A DNA stretch of 64,000 nt from Melampsora larici-populina 98AG31 (lineage: Eukaryota > Basidiomycota > Pucciniomycetes > Pucciniales > Melampsoraceae). Shown here one piece after another: positions 1 through 10,911 of this stretch (position 1 is its first letter; each line of letters opens with the position of its first letter). The notes below the pieces were generated by a model that saw only the letters and a list, made by a program, of their open reading frames with translations, did not search any database and was not told the DNA's origin. The translations under genes and the position numbers were made by a program. Where the stretch lies: NCBI RefSeq assembly GCF_000204055.1, contig NW_006768809.1:712613-776612 (forward strand), given 5' to 3'.

Positions 1-677
1 GCGTCCTCAGTGTGTACCTTGTAAAAATCCTTTATCAACTTTTACTTACGCTTGTGAATCCGTAATCTGATTCATGTAACAACCTTATTGCTCTACATTC
101 AGCCTGAATGTCGACTTGAAGACTTTTTAAAGGATTTTACTCGATTAGAACTCTGTATATAATTATAGAAGATGTTCAATAATAGAAGCTCATCAAATAA
201 TGCAATCTGAATTTGATCAACTCTCACCCCAACCCAACTCAATCTCAAAAGATAAAAAGAAAAGCTTTGAAGATTTAAACAAAGGATGCCACTATTTAGC
301 GCTCAGGTGGTGGGCGCGGTTTCTAGAAGGACGGGCGCGCCCAGGGCCCAGGCCCAAAAACTGTCGTCTCAGGCTGAGCCCCGACCCGAAAAACACGGGT
401 AGTGGCCTAACCACACCCCAAACCAATGGCTCAAGACCCGACCCGCGCCCAAAACCAACCCTAACCCAATCAATCCCGAGGTTCCTGAAGCCCCCCGCCC
501 CCAAGCCCAATTGACCAAGGATAAACCAAAATATACGGGGCTCCCCACGGGCCCGCTCAAAATGCTTACGTGTCCCCCCAATCAAGAAATAAATATAAAT
601 AACAATAAAAATAAAAATTCCTAGTATCAACAACTATCATCAAATCAATAAATCATTGATCATTATTGAATGTTACC
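1..677. other. Gene-free flank with a GC-rich island
   Basis: I see no supportable gene. Positions about 290-570 form a sharp GC-rich island of repeated GACCCGACCC / CCCAAGCCC-like words inside AT-rich DNA. Open frames on both strands through it are Pro/Arg/Gly-rich and look like composition artefacts. It may be a decayed GC-rich transposon fragment, but I found no terminal repeats. Confidence 0.5.
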
Positions 678-905
678 TACAGCCATTAAAGGGTTAAACA
701 GCAGAAATTTTTTTCTGTGTGATGCACCCAAAGTAAAATCTGAGCGCTCAAAACTAGATTAAACCTGGTTTTGGACACAATTCAACAATGTTCCGCGGGA
801 GACCTGTCACTTTCAATCGGATTTAACAGGTTTTGGACCTTTGTATTAAATCTGGGCGCGACACAAATTTGTATTTTCTGCCGTTTAACCCTTCAACGGC
901 TGTAA
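678..905. mobile_element. Short inverted-repeat element (MITE-like)
   Basis: The two ends are imperfect inverted repeats. The left starts TACAGCCATTAAAGGGTTAA and the reverse complement of the right starts TACAGCCGTTGAAGGGTTAA. Similarity continues inward for roughly 80 bases, including a shared AGATTTAA/AACCTGGTTTTGGA-type block. TACC flanks both sides (674-677 and 906-909), a possible short target duplication. It has no coding capacity. The exact ends are uncertain by a base or two, and so is the superfamily. Confidence 0.6.
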
Positions 906-1706
906 TACCAACTAAATCATTGTTTCAAACTTCCATTAATTCAAATTGTTTCATCATCAAATGTCAATTGCATGGATTCAATTATATCCGCTCCAGCTTC
1001 AACTCCACCCCCTTTTTCCCAGATCAACACAAGTGACAATGAATCATCAGTTGTAGTTGAGGGTAACAAACATAAACAAGGCAGCTACGTTATACAGATT
1101 GATGAGGAAGAAAAAGATTGAAGAAGGTGTTTTTCTCACTCTTTAACTTGTGATATTTCTGATTTCTTTTTACTCTGAAATCTCAAACTTTGTCAGTCCC
1201 TTAAAAATTTTTGATGTAAATCTGTTGGTATCTAGACCTCATGGGCAACCTGCGGCTTGGGTGGCTTGTTACATATGCCCCCACGCCCCTACTTGTTGGG
1301 GTCCCCAACTTTTTTGAGCCAAAAAAAGCTGACTGAACCCGCGCTTGGCAGAAGTGGGGACCGGTCACCCTGGTGTTGGGTCCGGGGCTCAGGCTGCTGT
1401 CATCTGAGGCGCTCCCAACCAGCGGGGGCGGGGGGCGCACCCTTTGAGTACAAAAATGTTGGAAGATGAAATAATTCTTTTCAAAAACAGAAATTGATAG
1501 TGTTCCCAAAGCTTGTGGTGGTACTCAAAAGTCCATTACCCAAAAGCAAGAAAAGCCCTGGGTGCGGGAAAGCACAGTACTTCAAGGTTGTGACATATAA
1601 CACTAACATATCACAAGAGTACTGTATAAAGGGTGGAAGGAAGAGAAGAACAGAGTTTCCTCCCCCCTATGTAGATTCCACCACTTCATCTTAAGATTTA
1701 GCTGCA
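906..1706. other. Gene-free; second GC-rich island
   Basis: No gene is supportable. About 1230-1450 is a second GC-rich island (GGGGCGGGGGGCGC-type sequence) with open frames on both strands that I read as composition effects. The remainder is AT-rich and lacks coding signal. Confidence 0.45.
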
Positions 1707-1723
1707 CACTGCGTCCACCACCT

Positions 1724-1745
1724 CCCTTCTCGACGTCGAGAAGGG
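1724..1745. repeat. 22-bp perfect palindrome inside the left terminal repeat
   Basis: CCCTTCTCGAC is followed directly by its exact reverse complement. The matching site in the right terminal repeat (6016-6037) has one mismatch. A palindrome within each terminus could be a transposase-binding site or allow a cruciform; that role is inference. Confidence 0.8.
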
Positions 1746-2394
1746 TAGAATGGTTGGGGTTTGGTGCGAGAAAGGTCTTTTCAAAAAAATCGTTTCTTCC
1801 ACTAATCCAAACCTCAGCAACCCTAAGCAGCCCTAAGCAGCCTAAGTATTTGAAAACCTGGACAGCTCAGACCTGCGCATCAACGTGCCGTCTGATTTTA
1901 TTCAACTGAACGATTCCCCCCTTGGACCTCCTTCAACCGAATATTCCTCCAAAGGGTGCATTCCAAACGAGATGAACTTACTTACGACGTATCTGGCTTT
2001 TACTCAGTTCAAACAATCAACTATTTGAGACTACCTCTATCAGTGCAGCAAGAGCATTAGCTATGCAACAACTCAGACATGAATTTTATGAAATCAATCA
2101 ATCACAAATTGAGTTAATAGAATATCAATAACTTTCAGAATCAGGATCAATTTTACAATCAAGTGAAAGAGATTAGAATGGGAACCCTGTCTAACTATCA
2201 CAGTGAGATTGATTTGAATTTCTCCATCTTGACAAAATGATAAACACGTAGTACATGAACTGGTACTCAATCAGTCATAGTGATTGATTAATAAAGCTCA
2301 CCATGAAATTCCATGATTTCTTACAGACCGAATCCAACGAATTTACCAAATCTAACATCAATCAATAACCATCCTAGTAATCTCAGTTCAACCA

Positions 2395-3040
2395 ATAATT
2401 AGAAGAACAATCCTATAAGTACTTCACCTGCCTTAACTTTCATTGATAGTAACAATTATGATGTGAACATCATCTCATTAGCATCTCCTGAAGCTGAACA
2501 AACACCTACTACTACTACGAGTCATCATCATTCAACTCCTTGTTCTAGTCCAACTCCTAAAGTCATTCAATCTTATAACAGTACTCCTCAATCATCACTT
2601 TCATGATCACTTTCTCTTTACCCGTATCCATTCCAATCAATCATCCAAGTTTAGTCTCTTTTTTCAAATCTCCCCTTTCTCCTGTTTTTAAAACTGATTC
2701 ATATCTCAACCTTCACTTCATAACAGCATTCACACCAGTCACCATCTCACCTGATCAGATGGGATTCTATTTATCTCCTAAAACATTCTCAATCTCCATC
2801 AAATCATAATCAGTCTGCTTCCTGCTTCCCAGATCGATCTTTACGTGGTTCGGTTTCCAGTATGAAATTGCGACATGAACTTGATCAGCAACTGAGCCAA
2901 TCTCTTTCAAATCAAACATACAGTGGTCACCAAATCAAATAGACTCATCCAGTCGATCGATCAACAATCTCATCACCACTTAAACAACTTCATCATCTTA
3001 TCAGTTCACCTCACACTTTCAATCAATCACTTCATACTTC
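2395..3040 (+). pseudogene. Degraded Ser/Thr/His-rich coding-like stretch in the CACTA-like element
   Basis: One plus-strand frame reads as a Ser/Thr-rich, coding-like segment (for example SPTPKVIQSYNSTPQSSLS near 2540-2605), broken by stops and resuming around 2840-2940 with RGSVSSMKLRHELDQQLSQS. This looks like an eroded exon of a regulatory-type host protein, possibly captured together with the RPN8 copy downstream. I cannot name the gene. It could also be chance composition in a TCA-rich sequence. Confidence 0.25.
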
Positions 3041-3043
3041 AAA

Positions 3044-4177
3044 ATGGTAGCTGCTACAAGTGAAGAAATGGTAGCTTTGAGTACCACTCAAGTAAGTCAA
3101 TGTCATTTTGAAACTATTCATCATTTGATCAATCAAACTCATTAATTCTTTGTTCAAACAACAAACTTAGGTCATCATCCATCCTCTTGTCCTCCTCTCT
3201 GTAAAAGACCATGCAGCTCGTGTAGCCAAAGGCGGAAGAAAGCGAGTGGTAGGTGTACTATCAGGCCAAGACCTTGTGACATCCCTCAACATTGCCAATG
3301 TATATTGGACCCGATCGAAGGAGAACCTGCCGCTTCCCGAGATGATGTGCTGCCTCTTGCCAGTCGAGTGGTTTTAATTGTTGGTTAGTAATGATATCCT
3401 TACAGAGTCTTCGTTCTCAGCTACTTTTCCAAAGGACATACAAGACAACAGGAACTAACAAGCTCGTCATGTTTTTTCACACCGACTTTTCTCTGCGGCA
3501 AACAGGTGATGGATTATGGGCCGACAAACTGTTTTCTTTATTTCCCAATCCGCCTTTTGACCCAGTTTTACCAGTTCCCGATTTGCCAGAACCAAACTTA
3601 TTCCAACTCATGAACGCTCCCAACCTCATCTAATGACCCCTGCACCATATTTACGGTCTCTGATAGAGACTGGCAGAGCTAGCTGGGGCGTCAGTCATAC
3701 GCGAGTTCCTACTGCATGTCCCTTCAATCGGTGTGGAACATCTTTTAAGGAATATCAGAGATATTTCTACCGGCACGCTCTCTATTCGAGTCACCGATTG
3801 ACTCAACTCGCTTTGAGGACTCCAAGCTAGACTATCTGAGATCAGTGATTATCTGCAAGGCGTGATCAACAATGAGTTGCCTGTAGACCATCAGATCATT
3901 TACAACCTTCAAGATATCTTCGACCTACTCCCAATTACTGATCTAAGCCCAATCACCACCTTACAATCTGATCCTGTCGAGAAATCTCTCAATGGTGACG
4001 ACTCGATGAGCAGTCTAACATATATTGCAGCAGGAGCCAAGGATCTGACAAGCCTAGTTCTCGATCGCTCAAGACCCTTGACAATTGTCACTAAGGACCA
4101 ACTCTTGGTGTTGTATCTTTCCAGTTTAATTTGAGCAGTGATTGCATTACACAGATTGGTGAACAATAAACTTGAAA
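3044..4177 (+). pseudogene. RPN8: RPN8 (26S proteasome lid subunit) pseudogene carried by the CACTA-like element
   Basis: RPN8/PSMD7 is an MPN-domain subunit of the 19S regulatory particle lid. Exon 1 (3044-3091) encodes a short leader ending ALSTTQ, followed by a normal GTAAGT...TTAG intron. Exon 2 starts at 3171 with VIIHPLVLLSVKDHAARVAK and GGRKRVVGVLSGQ, the diagnostic N-terminal MPN segment. From about 3300 the frame is lost. The matching middle region reappears at 3445-3560 (NKLVMFFHT..., aligning with the LVGWYHTGP segment). The C-terminal part is clear at 3735-4175 (IGVEHLLRNIRD, then LPVDHQIIYNLQDIFDLLP). Stops interrupt it, including a TGA near 4132 inside the conserved SSLI.AVIALHRLVNNKLE helix. 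Frameshifts plus stops make it non-functional as read. It lies wholly inside the transposon. Confidence 0.85.
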
Positions 4178-5819
4178 AGGTTTGTCACATCTGTTTCTTT
4201 CATTTTCCATGAATCCATGCTGACATTTGAGTTTTTGATCTGGTAGCTAAAATCTACAAATCTGAATAAACAGTAAAGTGCACGTCAATTATATCAACAC
4301 CACTTGAAGACAAGAGATAGAGTACGGTAAGTTAGAGTCTAGTAATGAACGATATGAACTTTTATCCAAGGGTCTCTTCGAGCAAACAATGAAGTGTGTT
4401 TGGGTTAAAAACCTTGCGAACGGACTGACTTAGTTGAAGCTTGTGTGGTTGACGAACATTCGGCGAATGAGAAGAGGAATGAAGGTTTTGACTTGCGTTG
4501 GGTAATGAAGGTAGGTTATTGCTATTGGGTTCGAGATTATGTTGTTTGTAGACTCAACCAGTAGTTTCAGATAACGGATTGGCTAGAGGGTCCTGGGTCA
4601 GAATGAATGTGGACCATTTTTTTTGTAAGAGGATGGTTCTGGTAGTAATAGTAAGGTTCTTTTTGTTATGCTCTTGATGTTAGAACACTGGAGAGCTATG
4701 ATGCTTGATTGGAGGCGCAACTGGTGACCTAGAGCATAGGATAAAAGTAAGACATCACAACAAGATATCAATATATTTGAAATTTGACTGTCACTCACAT
4801 TTGGGAAGGAATTCCTAAGGGATTGCGGAGTAGAAATGTTATCATGACTTTGTTGAGGGGTTGATGGGATCTCCACATGGGTGATAAGCACTCGTGTCTT
4901 GAGTTTATAATAGGCTTCAAGGGTGTTACCAAAGAGTAAGAGTAAGATCAACCATTCTATTAGAGCAGAAAAGATCGATTCATCAGCTGACTGCTAGGAC
5001 AAAGTTGTCACAAGTACTTCGGAACATATGCACAGACCTAGTACAAATACAGGAGTACTGAGACTAGGGAAACAAGAATTGATTGTATGAAACAGCTTAC
5101 TGGTAAGACATCATTATATCAGTCTATCAACTTCTTCAATGCCTGATTATATTAAATTTAGAGCACTCACTCAAAAGTGTTGGTGAAGGTAAAAATGAGA
5201 AGGAAAACAAAGGAAGTGAAATCGACTCTGAGCCTCTGACTTGATTGAAGTTGACCGAGTTTGACACCAGCAGTGAGATTGGGATTCAAACTAATGGGGA
5301 GTTTTGAATTGATTCTGGGGTTAGGAGTGCTTTGTGAGACCGAGGATTGATTGATATTGCCGCGAGGTCACCATGAGTTGTGCGTGATTGATGGTTGTGG
5401 TTTGCCAGTGAGTCAACCTGAAGTGCGAAAAAAGCCTTCGAGTAGGCCAGCGCGTCGCGACAGCGGGTGCAGGTTGGCATTTGAAGATGGGTAGACAGTG
5501 ATGTGCGTAGTTGGGTCAACCAAGGTGGGTATTTGGGTCTAAAACCTGAACCCCTGACCCAGTAGACCCACTTACGCTCGATTACCGCCAAAAATTCAAC
5601 TGGGTCAACTGGGTCTGTTCTCATCATGAACTTCCTTTAAACAAGAGAATTACAGATATCTTCTAAAGTCCATATGTATGTAGTTGCATTTTAGTGTGAT
5701 GAAATAGAGTTGATGGACTTGAACTTGAGTTCGTGCGTCGATCAAAAGGGTTGGATTATAGTGAAACAAAATGAAGGAATCATATAGATGTAAAACAAAG
5801 CAAGTCTGAAGGTCTGACA

Positions 5820-5898
5820 TTATTCTGAGGCAGTGAATCTAAGGTCTGAGGAATATCCTGAGGCAGAGAATCCAAGGTCTGAGGAATATCCTGAGGCT
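5820..5898. repeat. 33-bp tandem repeat, about 2.4 copies
   Basis: The unit contains TCTGAGGCAG.GAATC.AAGG and recurs at 5820-5852, 5853-5885 and partly 5886-5898. It sits about 150 bp inside the right end of the CACTA-like element, where subterminal repeats are usual in that superfamily. Confidence 0.7.
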
Positions 5899-6054
5899 CA
5901 ATGGCTTCTGATCAATCACTCATGGATCTCTCAGTCTAGGCTGAGTGGGATACTCAGTAGTGGAACTGACTCGAAATAAAGTTGAAACAAAGTCAAATCA
6001 AATGAAGACATTCTACCCTTCTCGACGTCAAGAAGGGAGGTGGTGGATGCAGTG

Positions 6055-6843
6055 GCAACTGTGAAGATCTCATAATCTCTAATTACAGACCTCAGCTTTT
6101 AAAAAGAAAACAAAAACAACCAAGGACCAACCTATTAACAGCTTTCTCTCTTAAACCAGTCCTTTTTCAAGCTTTTGTTATTTTTTCCTATCTAGGAAAT
6201 TCCTCGATAAATCAACTGACAAATAATCTCATTCCAGATTTGAAAGCAAAATTGATGGGTTTGTAATGATACTTGTTGCCTTTGTCTGATGAAGATGTTT
6301 CTGTCTCTGATTTATTGGATGGTGGGTTATAAGAGCTGGGGGAGGTGTGTGATGAACTCTTGTGTGGTTTTGAGTTATTAGATGAGGATGAGGAGGATAA
6401 GTTGTTTTTGCCTCATGAAGAAGTTGAGTGTTTCTTCTCCTTGTTTGGCTTTTTGATTTCTTCCTTTCTTTTGTTTTCCTCTTCTTTCCTGCACTCCTTT
6501 CCTCTGCATTCCTTTTTCTTTTCCTTACTTTGTCTTTTTAAACTTCACTGACTCCTTCTCATGATAGTGGATTTATTGCCTTATAATTCTAACATGGTCA
6601 GTGTCTCCTGATTTGACTGCCTCCACCAATCTGTCTGTCAAGGAGTTTGAGTTTGATTGTTTGGTCAAAATCTCTTCCCTTTTGGAATTCTACTTTTGGG
6701 ATGGGTGATCTACTATTTCATGCAATTTAATTTCAATTTTCTCCACATTGAACTTCTTTGTCATATCTGTGTCTGTTTTAATTTACCAGACCTCCCCATC
6801 CAGTGGGAGAAAAACTTCTATCAAATGAAATACTGTGTCCCTT
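6055..6843. other. No gene seen
   Basis: AT-rich, pyrimidine-skewed sequence (6430-6545 is almost all TTC/CTT runs). I see no coding or RNA signal. Confidence 0.5.
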
Positions 6844-7171
6844 CACAGTGTCATTTTACTAGTCACTGGCAGGCCAGTGGGTTCCATTCACCTCAATCCA
6901 ATGTCAATCCAATGTCAGTTCAATATCAGTTTGACTTCCAATTCTGTTTGAGTGGCAAATATTGCATAATCACTCAAACCTTCCTGGCATTCTGACATCT
7001 TCATGTGTGAGCATGCAACCAAACTTTATTTCAGTTAATTCTGGAAGGTTGTTTGTCTGCTACTCTAGGCCAAACATTGATATTAGATTGAGATTGAAAT
7101 GACATTGATTTGAGATTGGATTGAGGTGGTTGTACTCACTGGCCTGCCAGTGAGTAGTAAAATGACATGTG
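6844..7171. mobile_element. MITE, possibly CACTA-derived
   Basis: A 328-bp unit with long inverted termini. The left arm reads CACAGTGTCATTTTACTA and the reverse complement of the right arm CACATGTCATTTTACTA. They stay alignable for about 75 bases through a shared palindromic CACTGGCAGGCCAGTG block and a CACCTCAATCCAAT block. The 3-bp direct repeat CTT flanks both ends (6841-6843 and 7172-7174). A CAC start with a 3-bp duplication fits a CACTA-derived MITE, but a Harbinger relative is also possible. Non-coding. Confidence 0.7.
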
Positions 7172-8191
7172 CTTGGACAGTATTCTAAACCTCATACATT
7201 GATTTATACCAGTGAACATGTGAAACAAAAGCTGGAAAAACAAGTGGGGACAGTCAACTTCAAACAAGAGAGGAGTTAGAAAGGCAAATGACATATGGTG
7301 AATTCATAATGGCATGCAACCTGGAATATAGGTATGCCATGGAAAGGTACAAATATGTTGACTATGCAAAATATGTAGAGAAACATAAATAATTGGTCGG
7401 TAAGCTAGCAATGAAACACAAGTGTTAGATGGTAGCTCTACAAACCCCCTTTGAGTTAGAGCAGTGATGTTGTGAATCAGGACAGTCAGTCCTCACAAGA
7501 AATTGAAAGGCGTAAATGAAAGGAAGAAGAGAACAGATGTTGTAATCTTACCGCACTGCATCCTGGAAGAAGCAGAAAACAATGCCAAGTGGGATGCTCA
7601 AACAGCACACAACCTTAAGTACAAAGGCAACCCTTGTGCACCTGGACAACCAAAATTTGGCTTTGATTTCATAACATGACAGGAAAAAAAATCTACAAGC
7701 ACAGCAAAATATAAGGAGACCTAATCAGATGATTCAGTAGGGGAAGGGGAGAAGTGGGGTAGCTAGAAGCAGAAGAAAAAACAAAGAGGTGCAAACAGGG
7801 GATACCCCTTGGATTATGTGAAGCCTTCCACAAGCTACACATTGTACACAACCCAGCCAAATAACCAGGTCCAAAGGTGACAATAAGCTTGCTTATTGAA
7901 CTGCTAACTGACACTAATAGTTCTTAATAAACAAATAACAAGGCTATGATATCAAGTGAGTTTCTGAATCAAAGTTTAGCAATACTAACCTAAGGGATTT
8001 AAAGACAGATTTAAAGAGCAAAAGTTGGTTGATTGGGACACAGTAGGATTTAAAATCTGAGTTGAATAACAAAGAATTTTATTGATGATATGATGAAGGA
8101 AAAGATAAAACAAAATAGAAAACAAGAGGGTTTTTATACCCTGAATCTAACAGAAGAGCGCATAAGCAATCATTACAGAAATATTCAAATC
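7172..8191. other. No gene seen
   Basis: Only short open frames, none with recognisable protein character or splice-linked continuation. Confidence 0.45.
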
Positions 8192-8242
8192 TTACTTGAT
8201 AGTAGAGCGGAATTCCGAGCATTCTGCTCTACTATCAAGTAA
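8192..8242. repeat. Near-perfect 22-bp hairpin
   Basis: TTACTTGATAGTAGAGC (8192-8208) pairs perfectly with 8226-8242. The stem continues through a G.T pair and GAAT/ATTC to a 7-nt loop, giving about 22 pairs. There is no T-run after it to suggest a Pol III terminator and no flanking duplication. It could be a miRNA-like foldback, a solo palindrome or a transposon footprint. Confidence 0.6.
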
Positions 8243-8962
8243 CTAATTTCCAATCCCTTTGAGATATTATTCTGTGCACACAAGTTTTACAACAAATGTA
8301 GTTCTATTAATCCTTCATTTGGTTTAGATAGTCTCAGACCTTTGGATGAGTGTTTCCCAAGCGCCAATTCCGTTATGGTTTTGAGTTCATCAACATAGTG
8401 TTGGGTCATCACTCCAACCTTCTGTCTAAACTGGGATTTCTCTTCACTTCTTGAGATCATAACATTACTAACTCAAGTGTAAACTTTTACATTGTGGTTG
8501 GTACTTTGGTAATGTTTAATGAGAAAAGCAACTAACTTTGAAATTATAAATGAATTAGAAAAGAAGAAAGAAAGATAGTAATTTGAAACAGACTGCTAAA
8601 AGATGATATATTATTAAAGTAATAGGAATGTTTATATTGTATAGGAAGGTACCTATTTGTGTAGTTATCTTACAGTTATGTTAGCCAGGAGATAGGTACA
8701 TCTGTATTTATTCCCTGGATGACAGAAGGCAACATCAAGTTGCAGGCAAGGATTGGGTATTTAGAGGCCAACATCATGCAAGCAATGTAGCATCATGCTC
8801 AGGAACAACTGGAAAGAAAGAAACAAAAGGGAAGAACCAGGCAGATTGGTAAACCAGTCTAGTCCAGTTAGTGACAAGTGGAACACAAACTGACCAATGC
8901 AATGATTATGGAAACTTGAAAAATATGGAATGGTGGAATGGGATTTGGATTCGGCAAATGTG

Positions 8963-9052
8963 ATGAAATTAGGGGATGCAATGAAATTAGGGGATGCAAT
9001 TAAATTAGGGGATGCAATGAAATTAGGGGATGCAATGAAATTTGCGGATGTG
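8963..9052. repeat. 18-bp minisatellite, five copies
   Basis: The unit ATGAAATTAGGGGATGCA recurs at 8963, 8981, 8999, 9017 and 9035, with changes in copies 3 and 5. On the minus strand it lies in a 171-codon open frame (8761-9276) and encodes the hexapeptide FIASPN repeated. The repeat is certain. That the frame is a real gene is not: I see no domain, no flanking exons and no codon signature. Confidence 0.75.
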
Positions 9053-10911
9053 ATATGTGTAAATCCACAGGATTGTGGTTTTGTTGAATCAGTGTGCCTG
9101 TTTACAGTTGAAAAAGATGTCCTGAAATCTTCGCTGAAATGTGATTGACCAAATCGTGTGCCTTGAGTAAACAGTTGCTTGACAACATGAAACCTGAGCC
9201 AAAGACCTGAATTAGAGCTATCCCACAAGTGAGAGCCGGATGTAATGATTGGATTGAGGAATTTAATGGTTGCCAAGAGTTTTAGAATGATTTTTATAGT
9301 TATTCTGAAGGATGGATTGATTGAAAATGATCTTATGATGAAGAAGATATGAAAATAAGAGGTGAAAAGAGGTGAAAAGAGGTGAAAATTGTTGTAAATG
9401 AAGGCTTCAGCTAATTACATATGTCAAAACTTGTCAGATCAGGATGGGCAATAGCTCAATCAACACAGAATTTTGCATTACATGATGTACAGCATTCAAG
9501 CCACTTCCAACAGACAATTTGTGAAAAATTCATGAGGAATCAAAGAGAATGGTGTGAATTTTGACTTTTGCCCTTACATACACACATGCAGCAACATTTA
9601 CATAACAAGAAGCTTATTTTATCAATCTTCACAGCTCAATAACTCATGTGTTACACATCAGAAGAGGGTCATATTAGGCCAATTGATGATCAGTATCATG
9701 AGATACAAAAGATGAGCTTCAGTAATCAAAGATTGAAGAACTTTACAAAATAAAATTGATCTTCAGCTATGAGTATTAAGAAACAAATCACCTGTATCCG
9801 AAATGGGACTAGTTAAACTCACTATCTTTTTGGTATGATAATACCAAGGAGACTATGGAATTTGGTGCAAAGCCCAAGGCCTAAGCCAAGGGAATAAAAT
9901 TGATGACATAATGTAAGCACGCCCTACGGGGTGGCTAGCGGACCTAACAACTAATAATAACTAGACCAAAAATAACTAGACAATTTTTTTTTTTTTTTAA
10001 ACAAAAGAAACTTTGTAGAGAGAAACTTGGATAAACTCGCACAAGAGAACCAACACAACAGGATAACCAGTAATAAAAAACTGTAATGATAAGTGAAACT
10101 AGAACACAACTAAAAATAACGAGATAAATAAAGAAATAAAATATACGAATAATAATACCTTTGAGACTAATAAACTTTGTAATAATAAGTTCTTACCTAA
10201 ACATCTGGGACTTGGGAGGGTGGGTTCGATTTTGTAATACTTTGAAAGATAACTAGGAAAAAAGACTCGAGTTGGTGATGAGATCGATAAGAATGGAATT
10301 GGAGGAAAGTTGAATATAATGGTCAACAGATATGATGTCATATCTGTGTAGAGCAAGATGAGATTAGACAAAAGTCCGACCCGTTAGTTATAATTACATG
10401 TATCCAACTTTCTCCCATTCCACTTTGTTAATAACAAGTTACCAACATCGAATCATAAGAAGATCTGTCCATCATTTATAAACATAAATTGATCAATCAC
10501 ACAGCCAAAATCACCCTCATTCATTAGTAATAGTCACATCATAGGATGGAATCACAGGGATTTTGAGGTATTTTTGACGGTTTTTGTTGGTTTTTGAGGC
10601 TATTGACCTTTATTCAAATATGGTAATAGATGCTATATAGTACCAGAAGGCGGATTTTGGTTGTTGCTACCCTGTTTCTTTATGATTTACATCATTGTCA
10701 TTTTGTTCATCATTATAAACTCATTTTAATAGTACCTGGTCACTAAAATATGCACTTCATTATAGCTATAAAGAGAAACTTATGTTATTATTGAAGCTTT
10801 GTGACTTATAGAGTTTTTGGGAGTAATATCAAAAGGATATTGCACCTATTGCTCTGAGTTATCAGACTGGAATAACACTACACTGCTGATAACACCTCAA
10901 ACAACACAACT
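9053..10911. other. No gene seen
   Basis: AT-rich, includes a poly-T run near 9985 and a short GGTGAAAAGA triplet repeat near 9360-9390. No convincing gene. Confidence 0.45.

Larger units (their letters stand above)
1707..6054. mobile_element. CACTA-like DNA transposon, non-autonomous, with captured gene
   Basis: The 4,348-bp unit is bounded by 46-bp terminal inverted repeats, 1707-1752 and 6009-6054, differing at two positions. They begin CACTG, and the 3-bp direct repeat GCA lies immediately outside (1704-1706 and 6055-6057). A CACTN terminus with a 3-bp target duplication is the hallmark of the CACTA (EnSpm) superfamily. No transposase is visible inside. Instead the interior holds a degraded RPN8 copy (3044-4177) and a Ser/Thr-rich coding-like stretch upstream of it. 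It therefore resembles a Pack-CACTA type carrier of host sequence. Superfamily assignment is inference from the ends only. Confidence 0.75.

Noticed and set aside
200..633. Pro/Arg- and Gly-rich open frames on both strands
   Set aside because: They exist because the island is GC-rich and stop-poor; no start context, domain or splice partner.
6345..6551. 68-codon frame with an acidic start and Phe/Ser-rich tail
   Set aside because: Product of a TTC/CTT pyrimidine run, not a convincing gene.
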